Below the pieces are notes generated by a model, which was given only the letters and a program-made list of their open reading frames with translations, made no database searches and had not been told where the DNA came from. A stretch of DNA of 64,000 nt from DATFYM01 sp035315065. Its GTDB lineage: Bacteria; Acidobacteriota; Terriglobia; UBA7540. Of the stretch, positions 41,756 to 50,021 are shown in pieces. The stretch's first letter is position 1; the number at the start of each line of letters is the position of its first letter. The stretch spans positions 1-64,000 of the forward strand of contig DATFYM010000044.1 of assembly GCA_035315065.1 (NCBI GenBank), written 5' to 3'. Made by a program: the position numbers and the translations under genes.

Positions 41756-42556
41756 GTGGCGGAAACATATCTGGATGCGATCGTTGCCGCGCGACGGCAG
41801 CAGGTGGAAGAGGCGCGCGGCCGCGTGCCTCTCGGACACTTGCAGAATGCGGCCGAGCGGCGTCACGAGTGGCGCGACTTCGCGGCGGCACTCTCCGGCG
41901 AAACCATCCGCGTGATTGCGGAAATGAAGAAAGCGTCGCCATCGCGCGGGCTCATGCGTGCCGATTACCGCCCGCGCGAGTTGGCCCAGAGCTACGAGGC
42001 GGCGGGTGCGGCGGCTCTTTCGGTGCTCACGGAGGAGCGCCATTTTCAGGGAGCGCTCACGGATCTTATCGACGCGCGCGACGCGGCCGGCTTGCCGGTG
42101 TTGCGCAAGGACTTCATCCTGGATGGCTACCAGATCTACGAATCGGCGGCGGCAGGCGCCGACGCGATCCTGCTGATCGTAGCCGCGCTTTCGGACAAGG
42201 ACCTTCGTAACCTGATCGACCTTGCCGGTTTCCTCAACCTCGCGGCGCTGGTTGAGGTTCACACAGCGGAGGAGCTAGATCGCGCCCTGGCCGCCGGCGG
42301 TCGCATCATCGGGGTGAACAATCGTAATCTCAAGACGCTGGAAGTGGATTTGGCCGTTTCCTTCGCGCTGAGACCCAAGATCCCCGCACCCTGCCTGGCG
42401 GTGAGCGAGAGCGGCATCAGGACCGCGCAAGACTTGAAGACGCTGGGCGAAGCGGGCTACCATGCGGCCCTGATCGGCGAGCGCTTCATGGCTGCCGAGG
42501 ATCCCGGCCGGGAACTCGCCGCATTGCTCGGTGCGACGACCGGCAGGGAAGGGTGA
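41756..42556 (+). CDS. trpC: Indole-3-glycerol phosphate synthase
   Basis: Closes the indole ring from CdRP in tryptophan synthesis. It has 266 residues in a TIM barrel. Active-site marks are VIAEMKKASPSRG (Glu/Lys/Ser, about 51-63), VLTEERHFQGALTDL, LRKDFILDGYQIYE (Lys about 115), LVEVHTAEELDRA, IIGVNNRNLKTLEVDL and SESGIRTAQDL. All are intact. The GTG start at 41756 has AAGGTGAGACGTG, an SD with close spacing. It is the first gene of a rightward aromatic cluster; trpE, trpG and trpD are not in the window. A repeat follows before trpF. Confidence 0.95.
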   Translation: MAETYLDAIVAARRQQVEEARGRVPLGHLQNAAERRHEWRDFAAALSGETIRVIAEMKKASPSRGLMRADYRPRELAQSYEAAGAAALSVLTEERHFQGALTDLIDARDAAGLPVLRKDFILDGYQIYESAAAGADAILLIVAALSDKDLRNLIDLAGFLNLAALVEVHTAEELDRALAAGGRIIGVNNRNLKTLEVDLAVSFALRPKIPAPCLAVSESGIRTAQDLKTLGEAGYHAALIGERFMAAEDPGRELAALLGATTGREG

Positions 42557-42574
42557 GGCGAGCACCGAAGAAAA

Positions 42575-42672
42575 TCAAAAGGCAAAAGGCAAGAGAAGAG
42601 AAACGATCGCTGACGGCTGGACACTGAGAACTGAAAACTGAGAACTGCCTACTGCTCACTGCCTACTGCCGA
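42575..42672. repeat. Low-complexity words, AACTGAGAACTGCCTACTGC
   Basis: CAAAAGGCAAAAGGCAAGAG and ACTGAGAACTGAAAACTGAG words are followed by CTGCCTACTGCTCACTGCC words. The partner arms are less regular than in other gaps. The ACTGAAAACTGAG family recurs at the right edge of the window. Confidence 0.6.
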
Positions 42673-42681
42673 CTGGTTCAC

Positions 42682-43311
42682 ATGACCCGCGTGAAGATTT
42701 GCGGAATTAGCGGACTGGACGACGCGCGGCTCGCGGTCGAACTGGGGGCGGCAGCGCTGGGTTTTAACTTCTATCCGCCCTCGCCTCGTTACATTGTGCC
42801 GGCGGCGGCGGCGGCACTCATCCGGCAACTGCCGCCTCTAGTCATGGCGGTGGGGGTCTTCGCGGACGAAACGGAGGCTGGGCACGTTGCAACGCTGGCG
42901 CACGACGCGCGAGTAGATGCCGTGCAGTTGCACGGTCCCCGCTTCCCGATCATTTCAGATGCGCTCCAGGATTACCCGGTGATTCGCGCCGTCACCGTTC
43001 GCGAGCGAAGAGACCTTGAGGAGTTGGCCGGGCAGGCGGCCAGCGGGCTCCTGCTCGACAACTTCGACCCGAAGTTGATCGGCGGCACCGGCAGGACCAT
43101 CGACTGGACCCTGGCGCGCGAGGCCAAGCGGTACGGAAACGTGATCCTGGCCGGCGGTCTCACGCCAGCCAACGTCGCCCAGGCAATTCGCGAGGTCCGG
43201 CCGTATGCGGTGGATGTAGCGAGCGGCGTCGAGTCAGCGCCGGGAAAGAAAGATCCAGAGAAGCTGCGGGCATTCTTTGCTGCCGTCGAAGAGGCAGACC
43301 GACAACACTGA
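42682..43311 (+). CDS. trpF: Phosphoribosylanthranilate isomerase
   Basis: Converts PRA to CdRP in tryptophan synthesis. It has 209 residues. The barrel begins VKICGISGLDDARLAVELG, with the catalytic Cys in KICG (about residue 6). GFNFYPPSPRYI, VGVFADETEA, VDAVQLHG (His) and LLDNFDPKLIGGTGRTIDW (catalytic Asp about 123) follow, then ILAGGLTPANVAQAI and VDVASGVESAPGKKD. All family motifs are present. ATG 42682 is used; the SD is weak because the leader is repeat sequence. Confidence 0.95.
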   Translation: MTRVKICGISGLDDARLAVELGAAALGFNFYPPSPRYIVPAAAAALIRQLPPLVMAVGVFADETEAGHVATLAHDARVDAVQLHGPRFPIISDALQDYPVIRAVTVRERRDLEELAGQAASGLLLDNFDPKLIGGTGRTIDWTLAREAKRYGNVILAGGLTPANVAQAIREVRPYAVDVASGVESAPGKKDPEKLRAFFAAVEEADRQH

Positions 43312-43413
43312 TCCATCGGCCTTGCCTGATGGTTCATTCAAGACGCCGACAAGACATGTAAATGGTCTGGCGGCGCGACCGCGCAGAGGCACTGGAAACA
43401 GTCGAGCGATGAA

Positions 43414-44301
43414 ATGAAAACCCTGGCTACTCAGCCAAAGCGATGGCTCGGTATCGATTTCAGCGGGGACCATAACCGGTGGCGTCCCGGATGCCGTAAG
43501 AGCAACGTCTGGATCGCGGACGTTGGGGGGAATGACCCGTTCGTGCTATGCGATCTGAGATCAGTGCAACAGCTTCCAGGCAACGGAACCGCGTTCCATA
43601 GACTTACAGCGCTGTTGAGAAATCGGCAGTTCGATGCCGCAGCGATAGACGCCCCATTTTCAGTACCCGCCGAGTTCGTTCCGGCCGGCGATCATACGAA
43701 ACTGCTTGAGTTCGTGTCCGAGATTCGGCGGCCCGTCGGGCGAAGCTTTCCGATGGCAGGCGACTTCGCCGATGGGATCGTCGCGGGACGTACGTTAAGC
43801 ACAAAGAAGCCGCTGCGCGAAACTGAAAAGTACTGGCGGAAGCGGGGCGTACACGTTCGGTCGACGTTGTGGGTTAAAGAGCGAGGGGGGGCCGCCATGA
43901 CGTCGGCCTGCCTCACCTTGCTTCATAACTCGCAATGCCCGATCTGGCCATGGGATCGCGCGGGTCCCGGCCTCCTAGTGGAGGCATTCCCAGCCGCTCA
44001 GCTTCACTACTGGAGCTTGCCCTACTGCAGATACAATGGCAACGACGCCGACGCTCGGCAGAATCGTCAGGAAATCGTGGGTTTTCTGTCGAGGCATGTC
44101 GTCCTCGACGCAAGAAAGCGGCAGGTGATGGAAGAGTCGGCAGATGCACTCGACGCGGTGATTTGCGCCTTTGCCGGCATCGCCGTGACGACCGGATGTG
44201 AGTTTAAGCCCCCGGGGTCTGCACCAAGCGAGGAGGGCCTAATCGGTGTTCACGACATGATGGAGACTGTCACAAATAGAATAAATACAGTGCTTCAATG
44301 A
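43414..44301 (+). CDS. DUF429-like protein inside the trp cluster
   Basis: The protein has 295 residues. The opening LGIDFSGDHNRWRPG, the inner AAIDAPFSVP and the closing ESADALDAVICAFAGIAV follow the DUF429 pattern, an RNase H-like fold predicted to act on nucleic acid. Acidic residues at the ends of the first strand (GIDFSG), at AIDAP and at ADALDAV would form the metal site. It lies between trpF and trpB and its TGA stop overlaps the trpB ATG, so it is translationally coupled to trpB. Codon choice looks slightly less GC-biased than in trpB, which fits an insertion by transfer. The function is not known. Confidence 0.7.
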   Translation: MKTLATQPKRWLGIDFSGDHNRWRPGCRKSNVWIADVGGNDPFVLCDLRSVQQLPGNGTAFHRLTALLRNRQFDAAAIDAPFSVPAEFVPAGDHTKLLEFVSEIRRPVGRSFPMAGDFADGIVAGRTLSTKKPLRETEKYWRKRGVHVRSTLWVKERGGAAMTSACLTLLHNSQCPIWPWDRAGPGLLVEAFPAAQLHYWSLPYCRYNGNDADARQNRQEIVGFLSRHVVLDARKRQVMEESADALDAVICAFAGIAVTTGCEFKPPGSAPSEEGLIGVHDMMETVTNRINTVLQ

Positions 44302-45509
44302 CTCAATCGCTCAATCGCTCAATCACACAATGGCCGGATGTCCGGGGTCGCTTCGGTGAATTCGGGGGCCGATTCGTACCCGAGACGCTGATGCATCCCG
44401 TGCAGGAACTGGAGCGGGCGTACGAGGCGGCGCGGAGCGATCCCCAATTCCGCTCTGAGCTGGACCGGCTGCTGAAGGACTTCGCCGGCCGGCCCACGCC
44501 GCTGTTTCACGCTCGCCGCCTGACGGAGCACCTGGGCGGTGCGCAGATTTATCTCAAGCGTGAGGACCTGTTGCACACGGGCGCGCATAAGATCAATAAC
44601 TGCCTGGGCCAGGGTTTGCTCGCCGTGCGGATGGGCAAGACGCGATTGGTGGCCGAGACCGGCGCGGGCCAGCACGGTGTCGCCACGGCCACGGTGGCGG
44701 CGTTGCTGGGACTCGAGTGCGTGGTCTACATGGGCGAAGAGGATATGGCACGCCAGGCGCCCAACGTTTTCCGCATGCGCCTCATGGGGGCGCGGGTGGT
44801 GGGTGTGGCGTCGGGTTCCAAGACGCTGAAGGATGCGATCAACGAGGCGATGCGCGACTGGGTGACCAACGTCGAGAACACGCACTACCTGCTCGGCTCT
44901 GTGCTCGGGCCCCATCCCTACCCGGTGATGGTCCGCGAGTTCCACCGCGTGATTGGTCAGGAGGCACGCCGGCAGATCCTGCACGAAACGGGCCGCCTCC
45001 CCGATACTCTTTTTGCCTGCGTAGGTGGAGGCAGCAACTCGATGGGCTTGTTCTACGATTTTCTCGGCGACCCGTCAGTGAAGATGGTGGGGGTGGAGGC
45101 GGGCGGGCGTGGTACGAGCCTCGGCGAGCACGCGGCGCGCTTCGCCGGCGGCAGTCCCGGCGTGTTGCACGGAACCTACACCTATGTGCTCCAAACGGCG
45201 GACGGCTTAATCTCCACCACCCACTCGGTCTCGGCCGGACTCGATTATCCCGCCATCGGGCCCGAGCACGCGGCGCTCTATCGCTCCGGGCGGGTCGAGT
45301 ACACGCACGTGAGCGACGCCGAGGCGCTGGAAGCGGCGCGATTGCTTTCGCAGAAGGAGGGCATCATTCCGGCGCTCGAGTCGGCCCACGCGATCGCGCA
45401 AGTGATCAAGCGCGCGCCGTCCATGCGGCCGGACGCCATCGTGCTCGTTAATCTTTCAGGGCGCGGGGACAAGGACCTGGGGATTTTTCAGTCGGCGGGA
45501 CTGCTGTAA
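44298..45509 (+). CDS. trpB: Tryptophan synthase beta chain
   Basis: Condenses indole with serine, PLP-dependent. It has 403 residues. GEFGGRFVPETLMHPVQELE opens the family part. The PLP Lys is in LHTGAHKINNCLGQ (about 94-107) and the catalytic Glu in LVAETGAGQHGVATA. CVGGGSNSMG (about 238-247) binds the phosphate, and NLSGRGDKDL closes the protein. The first 15 residues (TQSLNRSITQWPD) are encoded by a TCAATCGC tandem word, and ATG 44298 overlaps the DUF429 stop. A start at ATG 44331 would leave no room for the conserved N-terminus only if it begins later than GRFGEFGG, so both are possible. Confidence 0.95.
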   Translation: MTQSLNRSITQWPDVRGRFGEFGGRFVPETLMHPVQELERAYEAARSDPQFRSELDRLLKDFAGRPTPLFHARRLTEHLGGAQIYLKREDLLHTGAHKINNCLGQGLLAVRMGKTRLVAETGAGQHGVATATVAALLGLECVVYMGEEDMARQAPNVFRMRLMGARVVGVASGSKTLKDAINEAMRDWVTNVENTHYLLGSVLGPHPYPVMVREFHRVIGQEARRQILHETGRLPDTLFACVGGGSNSMGLFYDFLGDPSVKMVGVEAGGRGTSLGEHAARFAGGSPGVLHGTYTYVLQTADGLISTTHSVSAGLDYPAIGPEHAALYRSGRVEYTHVSDAEALEAARLLSQKEGIIPALESAHAIAQVIKRAPSMRPDAIVLVNLSGRGDKDLGIFQSAGLL

Positions 45510-45560
45510 TCGCCGGTGCGGACAGCGTGCTAGACTGAAAAAGGGAGGCTCTGCAAAGTT

Positions 45561-45764
45561 ATGAAGATCAAGGTGGTGCTCGAACCGAGCGACGAAGGCG
45601 GCTACACCGCATACGTTCCGTCTCTTCCCGGCTGCATCAGCGAAGGCGAAAACGTCCAAGAGGCCCTGGGAAACATCCAGGAGGCGATTGGGCTTTACCT
45701 CGAACCTACCGACGACGATCTCGTGACGTCTGCGCACGCTCTTGTGCAAGAGATTGAGTTGTGA
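45561..45764 (+). CDS. hicB: HicB-family antitoxin
   Basis: The protein has 67 residues. The partial RNase H-like fold of HicB is clear: MKIKVVLEPSDEGGYTAYVP, SLPGCISEGENVQEALGNIQ and EAIGLYLEP. It neutralises HicA. There is no C-terminal DNA-binding domain, so this is the minimal type. ATG 45561 follows AAGGGAGG. It sits 51 bases after trpB and its stop overlaps the HicA GTG start. Confidence 0.9.
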   Translation: MKIKVVLEPSDEGGYTAYVPSLPGCISEGENVQEALGNIQEAIGLYLEPTDDDLVTSAHALVQEIEL

Positions 45765-45988
45765 GCAAGACACCATCGCTCCCATACGACAGGGTTGTGC
45801 GAGCCTTGCAGCGAGGTGGATGGAGCTTCCTGCGCCAAAGAGGAAGCCATTTGCGATTGCAAAAGAGAGTGGGGGACGAGTTGCTGAAAATCACGGTTCC
45901 TGCCCACCGCCCGATCAAGCGCTCAACCCTTGCTCATATCCTCAAAGAGGCACGGCTCGACCTTGAGGCATTCCTCGAGCTCTTATGA
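45761..45988 (+). CDS. hicA: HicA-family toxin (mRNA interferase)
   Basis: The protein has 75 residues. A dsRBD-like fold with VVRALQRGGWSFLRQRGSHL (residues about 12-31) and the active-site histidine in GSHLRL, then VPAHRPIKRSTLAHILKEA. This is the standard HicA layout; it cleaves mRNA when free. The GTG start at 45761 overlaps the hicB stop (GTGA). It is followed by trpA after 49 bases, so the pair lies between the two tryptophan synthase genes. Confidence 0.9.
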   Translation: MSKTPSLPYDRVVRALQRGGWSFLRQRGSHLRLQKRVGDELLKITVPAHRPIKRSTLAHILKEARLDLEAFLELL

Positions 45989-46037
45989 GTCGCGCGATGC
46001 CGTAAGGCTTCCATCGTGCGGACGACCGCTAACAGTC

Positions 46038-46856
46038 ATGACTGTCCGCTCCACATCTCGCATTGAAGCTCGATTTCGCGACCTGCGCGCGCGCGGCGCG
46101 AAGGGTCTCGTGACTTACCTGACGGCGGGTGACCCATCGCTCGATGCCACGGGATTGCTGCTGGCGGCGGTCGAGCGTGGCGGCGCCGACGTGATCGAAC
46201 TCGGCGTGCCTTTTTCGGACCCGCTGGCAGACGGGCCAGTAATCCAGCGGGCGTCGGAGCGGGCGCTGAAATCGGGCGCGACGCTGCGACGGATTATCGA
46301 ACGGTTGCCGCGCTGGCGGGAGCAGGTGAGCGCGCCCATCATCCTGTTCACCTATTACAACCCGCTGCTGCAATACGGCCTGGAGACCTTCGCCCGCGAT
46401 GCGGCTCAAGCGGGCGCGGACGGCGCGCTGGTGGTGGATGTGACACCCGAGGAAGCTGATCCTTACGTCGGCGCCATGCGGGCCCGCAGCCTAGACACGA
46501 TCTTTCTGGCTTCGCCCACTTCGCCCGACGAGCGCCTGGCGCTGGTGGCGCGACTCTCCACCGGTTTCGTCTATCTGATCTCGCGCACCGGCGTCACGGG
46601 TGAGCGCGCGGAAATCTCTGGTGCCGTGGGACCGCTGGTGGAGCGCATGCGCCGGTTCACCGACTTGCCGCTGGCGGTGGGCTTCGGCATCTCGAACCCC
46701 GTCCAGGTGCGCGAGGTGCAGGCAGTAGCAGACGCGGCGGTGGTGGGTAGCGCGATCGTGCATGCTATCGATGATCGTTACGCGACCGGCGGCGCCGAAG
46801 CCATCGAGCGCTACGTCCGGTGGCTCAAAGAAGGCGCGGGGAGCGAGCCCCTATGA
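46038..46856 (+). CDS. trpA: Tryptophan synthase alpha chain
   Basis: Splits indole-3-glycerol phosphate to indole and glyceraldehyde-3-phosphate and passes indole to TrpB. It has 272 residues. ADVIELGVPFSDPLADGPVI (about 46-65) holds the catalytic Glu; the second catalytic Asp lies in GALVVDVTPEEAD. FVYLISRTGVTGER, PLAVGFGISNPVQV and ADAAVVGSAIV are the phosphate-loop motifs. The start is ATG 46038; the frame upstream comes from hicA antiphase. The stop overlaps the chorismate mutase start (ATGA). Confidence 0.95.
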   Translation: MTVRSTSRIEARFRDLRARGAKGLVTYLTAGDPSLDATGLLLAAVERGGADVIELGVPFSDPLADGPVIQRASERALKSGATLRRIIERLPRWREQVSAPIILFTYYNPLLQYGLETFARDAAQAGADGALVVDVTPEEADPYVGAMRARSLDTIFLASPTSPDERLALVARLSTGFVYLISRTGVTGERAEISGAVGPLVERMRRFTDLPLAVGFGISNPVQVREVQAVADAAVVGSAIVHAIDDRYATGGAEAIERYVRWLKEGAGSEPL

Positions 46857-47146
46857 GCGACGTCGGCGAGTGGCGCAAGCGCATCGATGAGATCGACCAG
46901 CGGCTGGTGAAGTTGCTGAACGAGCGCGCGCAGGCAGCGGTGGAGATCGGGCACATCAAGAAGAAGCTCAGCCTGCCGGCTTGGCAGCCGGACCGCGAGG
47001 CGGAGATTCTCCGCAACGTGGTGAAAACAAATGACGGGCCGCTCGACGATGCTGCCATCCGCCGTCTTTTCGAGCGCATTATCGATGAGGCGCGGTCGCT
47101 CGAACGCCACGCTATGGATAGCGGCCACTCGGCGACGAAGGAGTAG
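46853..47146 (+). CDS. aroQ: Chorismate mutase, AroQ type
   Basis: Converts chorismate to prephenate. It has 97 residues, all helical: WRKRIDEIDQRLVKLLNERA (Arg of the active site), QAAVEIGHIKKKLSLP (Lys), DREAEILRNVV and AIRRLFERIIDEARSLERH (Glu/Gln end). It is the stand-alone monofunctional form. ATG 46853 overlaps the trpA stop. With DAHP synthase and prephenate dehydrogenase downstream it commits chorismate to tyrosine. Confidence 0.92.
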   Translation: MSDVGEWRKRIDEIDQRLVKLLNERAQAAVEIGHIKKKLSLPAWQPDREAEILRNVVKTNDGPLDDAAIRRLFERIIDEARSLERHAMDSGHSATKE

Positions 47147-47186
47147 TCTTCTGTGCTGGCGCGGACGAAAGTGCCGAGGCCCTGCT

Positions 47187-47212
47187 TGATTTTCGATCTT
47201 CGAGTTTCGAAC
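47187..47212. repeat. Half copy of the TCGAAATTCGAAACTCG repeat family
   Basis: GATTTTCGATCTTCGAGTTT and CGAAC in the chorismate mutase/DAHP synthase gap match the right arm of 5294-5402. No left arm is seen. Confidence 0.5.
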
Positions 47213-47243
47213 CTGGCCGTCGCGTTAGAGAAGGAGCTGTTCG

Positions 47244-48260
47244 ATGGTTGTCGTGATGCAAGAAGGCGCCCCGGAGGCTCAAATCCAGGGCGTTATCAAC
47301 AAGCTGATGGAGATGGGGTTCGATATTCACCGCTCAACGGGCGAGGTTCAGACCGTGTTGGGTGCGGTGGGTGCAAAACCCGATTTTGACACTCGCGAGA
47401 TCGAGTTATTGGACGGCGTGCAGGGGGTGCACCGGATTTCCACGCCGTACAAGCTCGCCAGCCGCCACTTTCGGCCCGAGGGTTCAGTGATTCAACTGGG
47501 CAAAGGCGTGGCCGTGGGGGGCGAGCAGGTGGTGGTGATGGCGGGCCCGTGCAGCGTGGAAAGCGCGGAGCAGATCGAGGCCGTTGCGGCTTGCGTCGCC
47601 CAACTCGGAGCGCGCGTCCTGCGCGGTGGCGCCTTCAAGCCGCGCTCGTCGCCCTACACCTTCCAGGGCCTCGGGCCAAGAGGGCTCGAACTGATGCGGC
47701 GCGCGGCCGATCAATACGGGTTGCTGGTGGTGTCGGAAGTAATGGACCAGACCCAGATTCCGCTGATGCTCGATTACGTCGACCTGCTGCAGGTCGGCGC
47801 GCGCAACATGCAGAACTTTTTCCTGCTCAAGGAACTGGGCAAGACTGCGAAGCCCATTCTGTTGAAGCGCGGGATTTCCGCCACCCTCGAGGAGTTGTTG
47901 CTCTCGGCCGAGTACATCATGTCCGGCGGCAATTACAATGTGATCTTGTGCGAGCGCGGCATCCGAACCTTCGAGAGTTCCACCCGCAACACGCTCGATG
48001 TTTCGGCCATCCCGGTAATCCACAAGCTGTCGCATCTTCCTATCATTGCCGACCCTTCGCACGCCACCGGCCGGCGCGACAAGGTGGTGCCTATGGCGCG
48101 TGCCGCCGTCGCCGCGGGCGCCGACGGGCTTCTGGTGGAGGTGCACAACAATCCGGAAAAGGCGCTCAGCGACGGGCCGCAGGCGCTCTACCCCGAGCAG
48201 TTTGGACAATTGATGAGGGAATTAAAGCTGATCGCGCCCGCCGTCGGACGAACGATCTGA
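47244..48260 (+). CDS. aroF: 3-deoxy-7-phosphoheptulonate synthase (DAHP synthase)
   Basis: Condenses PEP and erythrose-4-phosphate, the first step of the shikimate route. It has 338 residues. An N-terminal ferredoxin-like regulatory domain (MVVVMQEGAPEAQIQGVINK, residues 1-70), as in the Thermotoga/Bacillus short type, precedes the barrel. Barrel marks are VVMAGPCSVES, LRGGAFKPRSSPYTFQGLG, VGARNMQNFFLLKE, PILLKRGIS and DPSHATGRRDKV (metal His). ATG 47244 follows AAGGAG. It belongs to the same rightward aromatic cluster. Confidence 0.95.
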   Translation: MVVVMQEGAPEAQIQGVINKLMEMGFDIHRSTGEVQTVLGAVGAKPDFDTREIELLDGVQGVHRISTPYKLASRHFRPEGSVIQLGKGVAVGGEQVVVMAGPCSVESAEQIEAVAACVAQLGARVLRGGAFKPRSSPYTFQGLGPRGLELMRRAADQYGLLVVSEVMDQTQIPLMLDYVDLLQVGARNMQNFFLLKELGKTAKPILLKRGISATLEELLLSAEYIMSGGNYNVILCERGIRTFESSTRNTLDVSAIPVIHKLSHLPIIADPSHATGRRDKVVPMARAAVAAGADGLLVEVHNNPEKALSDGPQALYPEQFGQLMRELKLIAPAVGRTI

Positions 48261-48267
48261 TAGCAGA

Positions 48268-48372
48268 GAAAGTGAATCCGCAGATTACGCAGATTACACA
48301 GATTCTCAAAGAGAGGAACCAGAACCTGGCCTTTTAGTCTGTGTCAATCTGCGTAATCTGTGGATTGATTTG
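48268..48372. repeat. Paired-arm repeat, CGCAGATTACGCAGATTACACAG family
   Basis: The left arm is AATCCGCAGATTACGCAGAT plus TACACAGATT; the right arm is GTCTGTGTCAATCTGCGTAA plus TCTGTGGATT. It is nearly perfect over about 30 bases. It lies between aroF and tyrA. The inner pair of 19035-19295 is the same family. Confidence 0.88.
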
Positions 48373-48379
48373 CTTTCCC

Positions 48380-49246
48380 ATGCCGTACTCCTTCCATCGC
48401 GTGACGATTGTCGGGCTCGGGCTCATCGGCGGCTCTTGGGCGCTGGCCCTGAAGAAATGTGGTTTCGCCGGGGAGGTTGTCGGCTGCGACCGGCCGGAGG
48501 TGCTCCATCACGTCCGGGCGCTGGGAATGATCGACGCCGGCGACGAGCATGCAGCGTCAGCCGCGTCTGAGGCTGACCTGGTGATCCTGGCGACTCCCGT
48601 GGGCGCAATCCTCGACCTGCTTCCGGTGCTGCGGCGCGCCCTTTTGCCGCGCGCTCTGGCCACCGACGTGGGCAGTACCAAACGTCTCATCTGCCAGCGG
48701 GCGCGCGAAATCCTCGACGGCGAGCCTCTGTTTCTCGGCGGCCACCCGCTCGCCGGCAAGGAGCGCTCGGGTTTCGCAGGCGCCTCCGCCGAACTGTTCC
48801 AGAACGCGCGTTACGCACTCACTCCTTTGAGCCCGGACCACCTGCGCGACCCGCGCGTGCAGGCCTTTTCCGATCTCGTCACCAGCGTCGGCGCGCGGCC
48901 CTTTGTCACCGACGCTTCCGCTCACGATCGGGCCATCGCCTTCCTCAGCCATTTGCCGCAACTGGTTTCCACCGCGCTCTCCAGCCTGATCGCCGAGCAG
49001 GGCGGGGAAGAATTCCTGCCGCTGGAGTTGGCAGCGACGGGCTTCCGGGATATGACGCGCCTCGCCGACAGCCCCTACGCGCTGTGGCGCGACATCTGCC
49101 TCACCAACATTGAAAACATCCAGTCCGCGCTCGAGTCGCTGGTAGAGAAACTCGAGGCCATGAAGCTGCACCTGAGCGACCGTGAGTTGGAGCGCGAATT
49201 CAAACAAGCGCAACGGTTACGCGACAAACTACGCGAATTGCAGTGA
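48380..49246 (+). CDS. tyrA: Prephenate dehydrogenase
   Basis: Oxidises prephenate to hydroxyphenylpyruvate for tyrosine. It has 288 residues. The NAD-binding motif is VTIVGLGLIGGSWALALKKC (residues 8-27). LVILATPVGAILDLLPVL, TDVGSTKRLICQ and GGHPLAGKERSGFAGA (catalytic His about 120) follow, then AFLSHLPQLVSTAL and TGFRDMTRLADSPYALWRDI. No chorismate-mutase domain is fused; that activity is encoded by the small aroQ gene. The start is ATG 48380, because the frame before it is repeat sequence. Confidence 0.94.
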   Translation: MPYSFHRVTIVGLGLIGGSWALALKKCGFAGEVVGCDRPEVLHHVRALGMIDAGDEHAASAASEADLVILATPVGAILDLLPVLRRALLPRALATDVGSTKRLICQRAREILDGEPLFLGGHPLAGKERSGFAGASAELFQNARYALTPLSPDHLRDPRVQAFSDLVTSVGARPFVTDASAHDRAIAFLSHLPQLVSTALSSLIAEQGGEEFLPLELAATGFRDMTRLADSPYALWRDICLTNIENIQSALESLVEKLEAMKLHLSDRELEREFKQAQRLRDKLRELQ

Positions 49247-49384
49247 CAGCGAAACTCGGCAAGCGGGATTGCTGGGCAGTAGCGTCGCGAACCGAGGTCG
49301 TCGGCAGCGTGAGGGGTTACAATGGGAACGGGGCGCGAGCGAACGCCTTGAGACCAGTAGCCATCCATACCAGGACCATGATCG

Positions 49385-49428
49385 TTGCCGCTCGTCACTC
49401 GTCACTGATCACTCGTCACTGCTTCAAG
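49385..49428. repeat. CGTCACTCGTCACTG word repeat
   Basis: GCTCGTCACTCGTCACTGAT and CACTCGTCACTGC words lie directly before the ribosome-binding site of the next gene. There is no clear inverted partner, so this is probably a half copy of the family at 8772-8862. Confidence 0.5.
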
Positions 49429-49436
49429 GAGGCGCC

Positions 49437-49943
49437 ATGATAAGCGACGTTATCGAGATTCTCGGCTCGACTCCGGAGAAAATCCGGCGCGAGATTGCTG
49501 GGCTTTCGCCGCGTCAGTTGAAGGCGCGGCCGGCGCCGGATAAATGGTCGATCCAGGAAATCCTGGCCCACCTCGACGACGTAGAGGAGTTAGGCATGCG
49601 GGCGCGGGTGGCGGCCATGATCGAGCAGAACGAGCCCTCGCTCGCGCCCTTCGATCAGGAGCAGCGCGCGATCGAACAGCGGTACCACAAGAAAGCGCCG
49701 CTCCGCGCGCTCCACCACTTCGCGCTCCAGCGAAAGGCCAACGTGAAATGGCTGCGCACCCTGAAGCCGGCGCAACTGAAGCGCAAAGGTCATCATCAGG
49801 CGGTCGGGGAGATCACCGCCGGAGAGATGATCCACGAGTGGGCGTTTCATGATCTCGGCCATCTGAAACAGATCCTGGAGGTCAAGCGGTACGCGTTGTG
49901 GCCTGAGATGGGGAACATGAGGCAGTTTTACAAGCTGCAGTGA
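49437..49943 (+). CDS. DinB-family protein
   Basis: The protein has 168 residues. Four-helix DinB pattern: LSPRQLKARPAPDKWSIQEI, LAHLDDVEELGMRARVAAMI (metal His of LAHLDD), and AGEMIHEWAFHDLGHLKQIL, which supplies the second and third histidines. The metal triad is complete, so this copy may bind a divalent metal. The activity is unknown; related proteins include bacillithiol and mycothiol S-transferases. ATG 49437 is preceded by AAGGAGG. Confidence 0.82.
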   Translation: MISDVIEILGSTPEKIRREIAGLSPRQLKARPAPDKWSIQEILAHLDDVEELGMRARVAAMIEQNEPSLAPFDQEQRAIEQRYHKKAPLRALHHFALQRKANVKWLRTLKPAQLKRKGHHQAVGEITAGEMIHEWAFHDLGHLKQILEVKRYALWPEMGNMRQFYKLQ

Positions 49944-50021
49944 GTGCGCAATAGCTTGCCGAAACCATGCGCGGGAAGTACGCAACGAACCTCCTTGGAC
50001 AGAGGTGAGGGAGAGTGCGAA

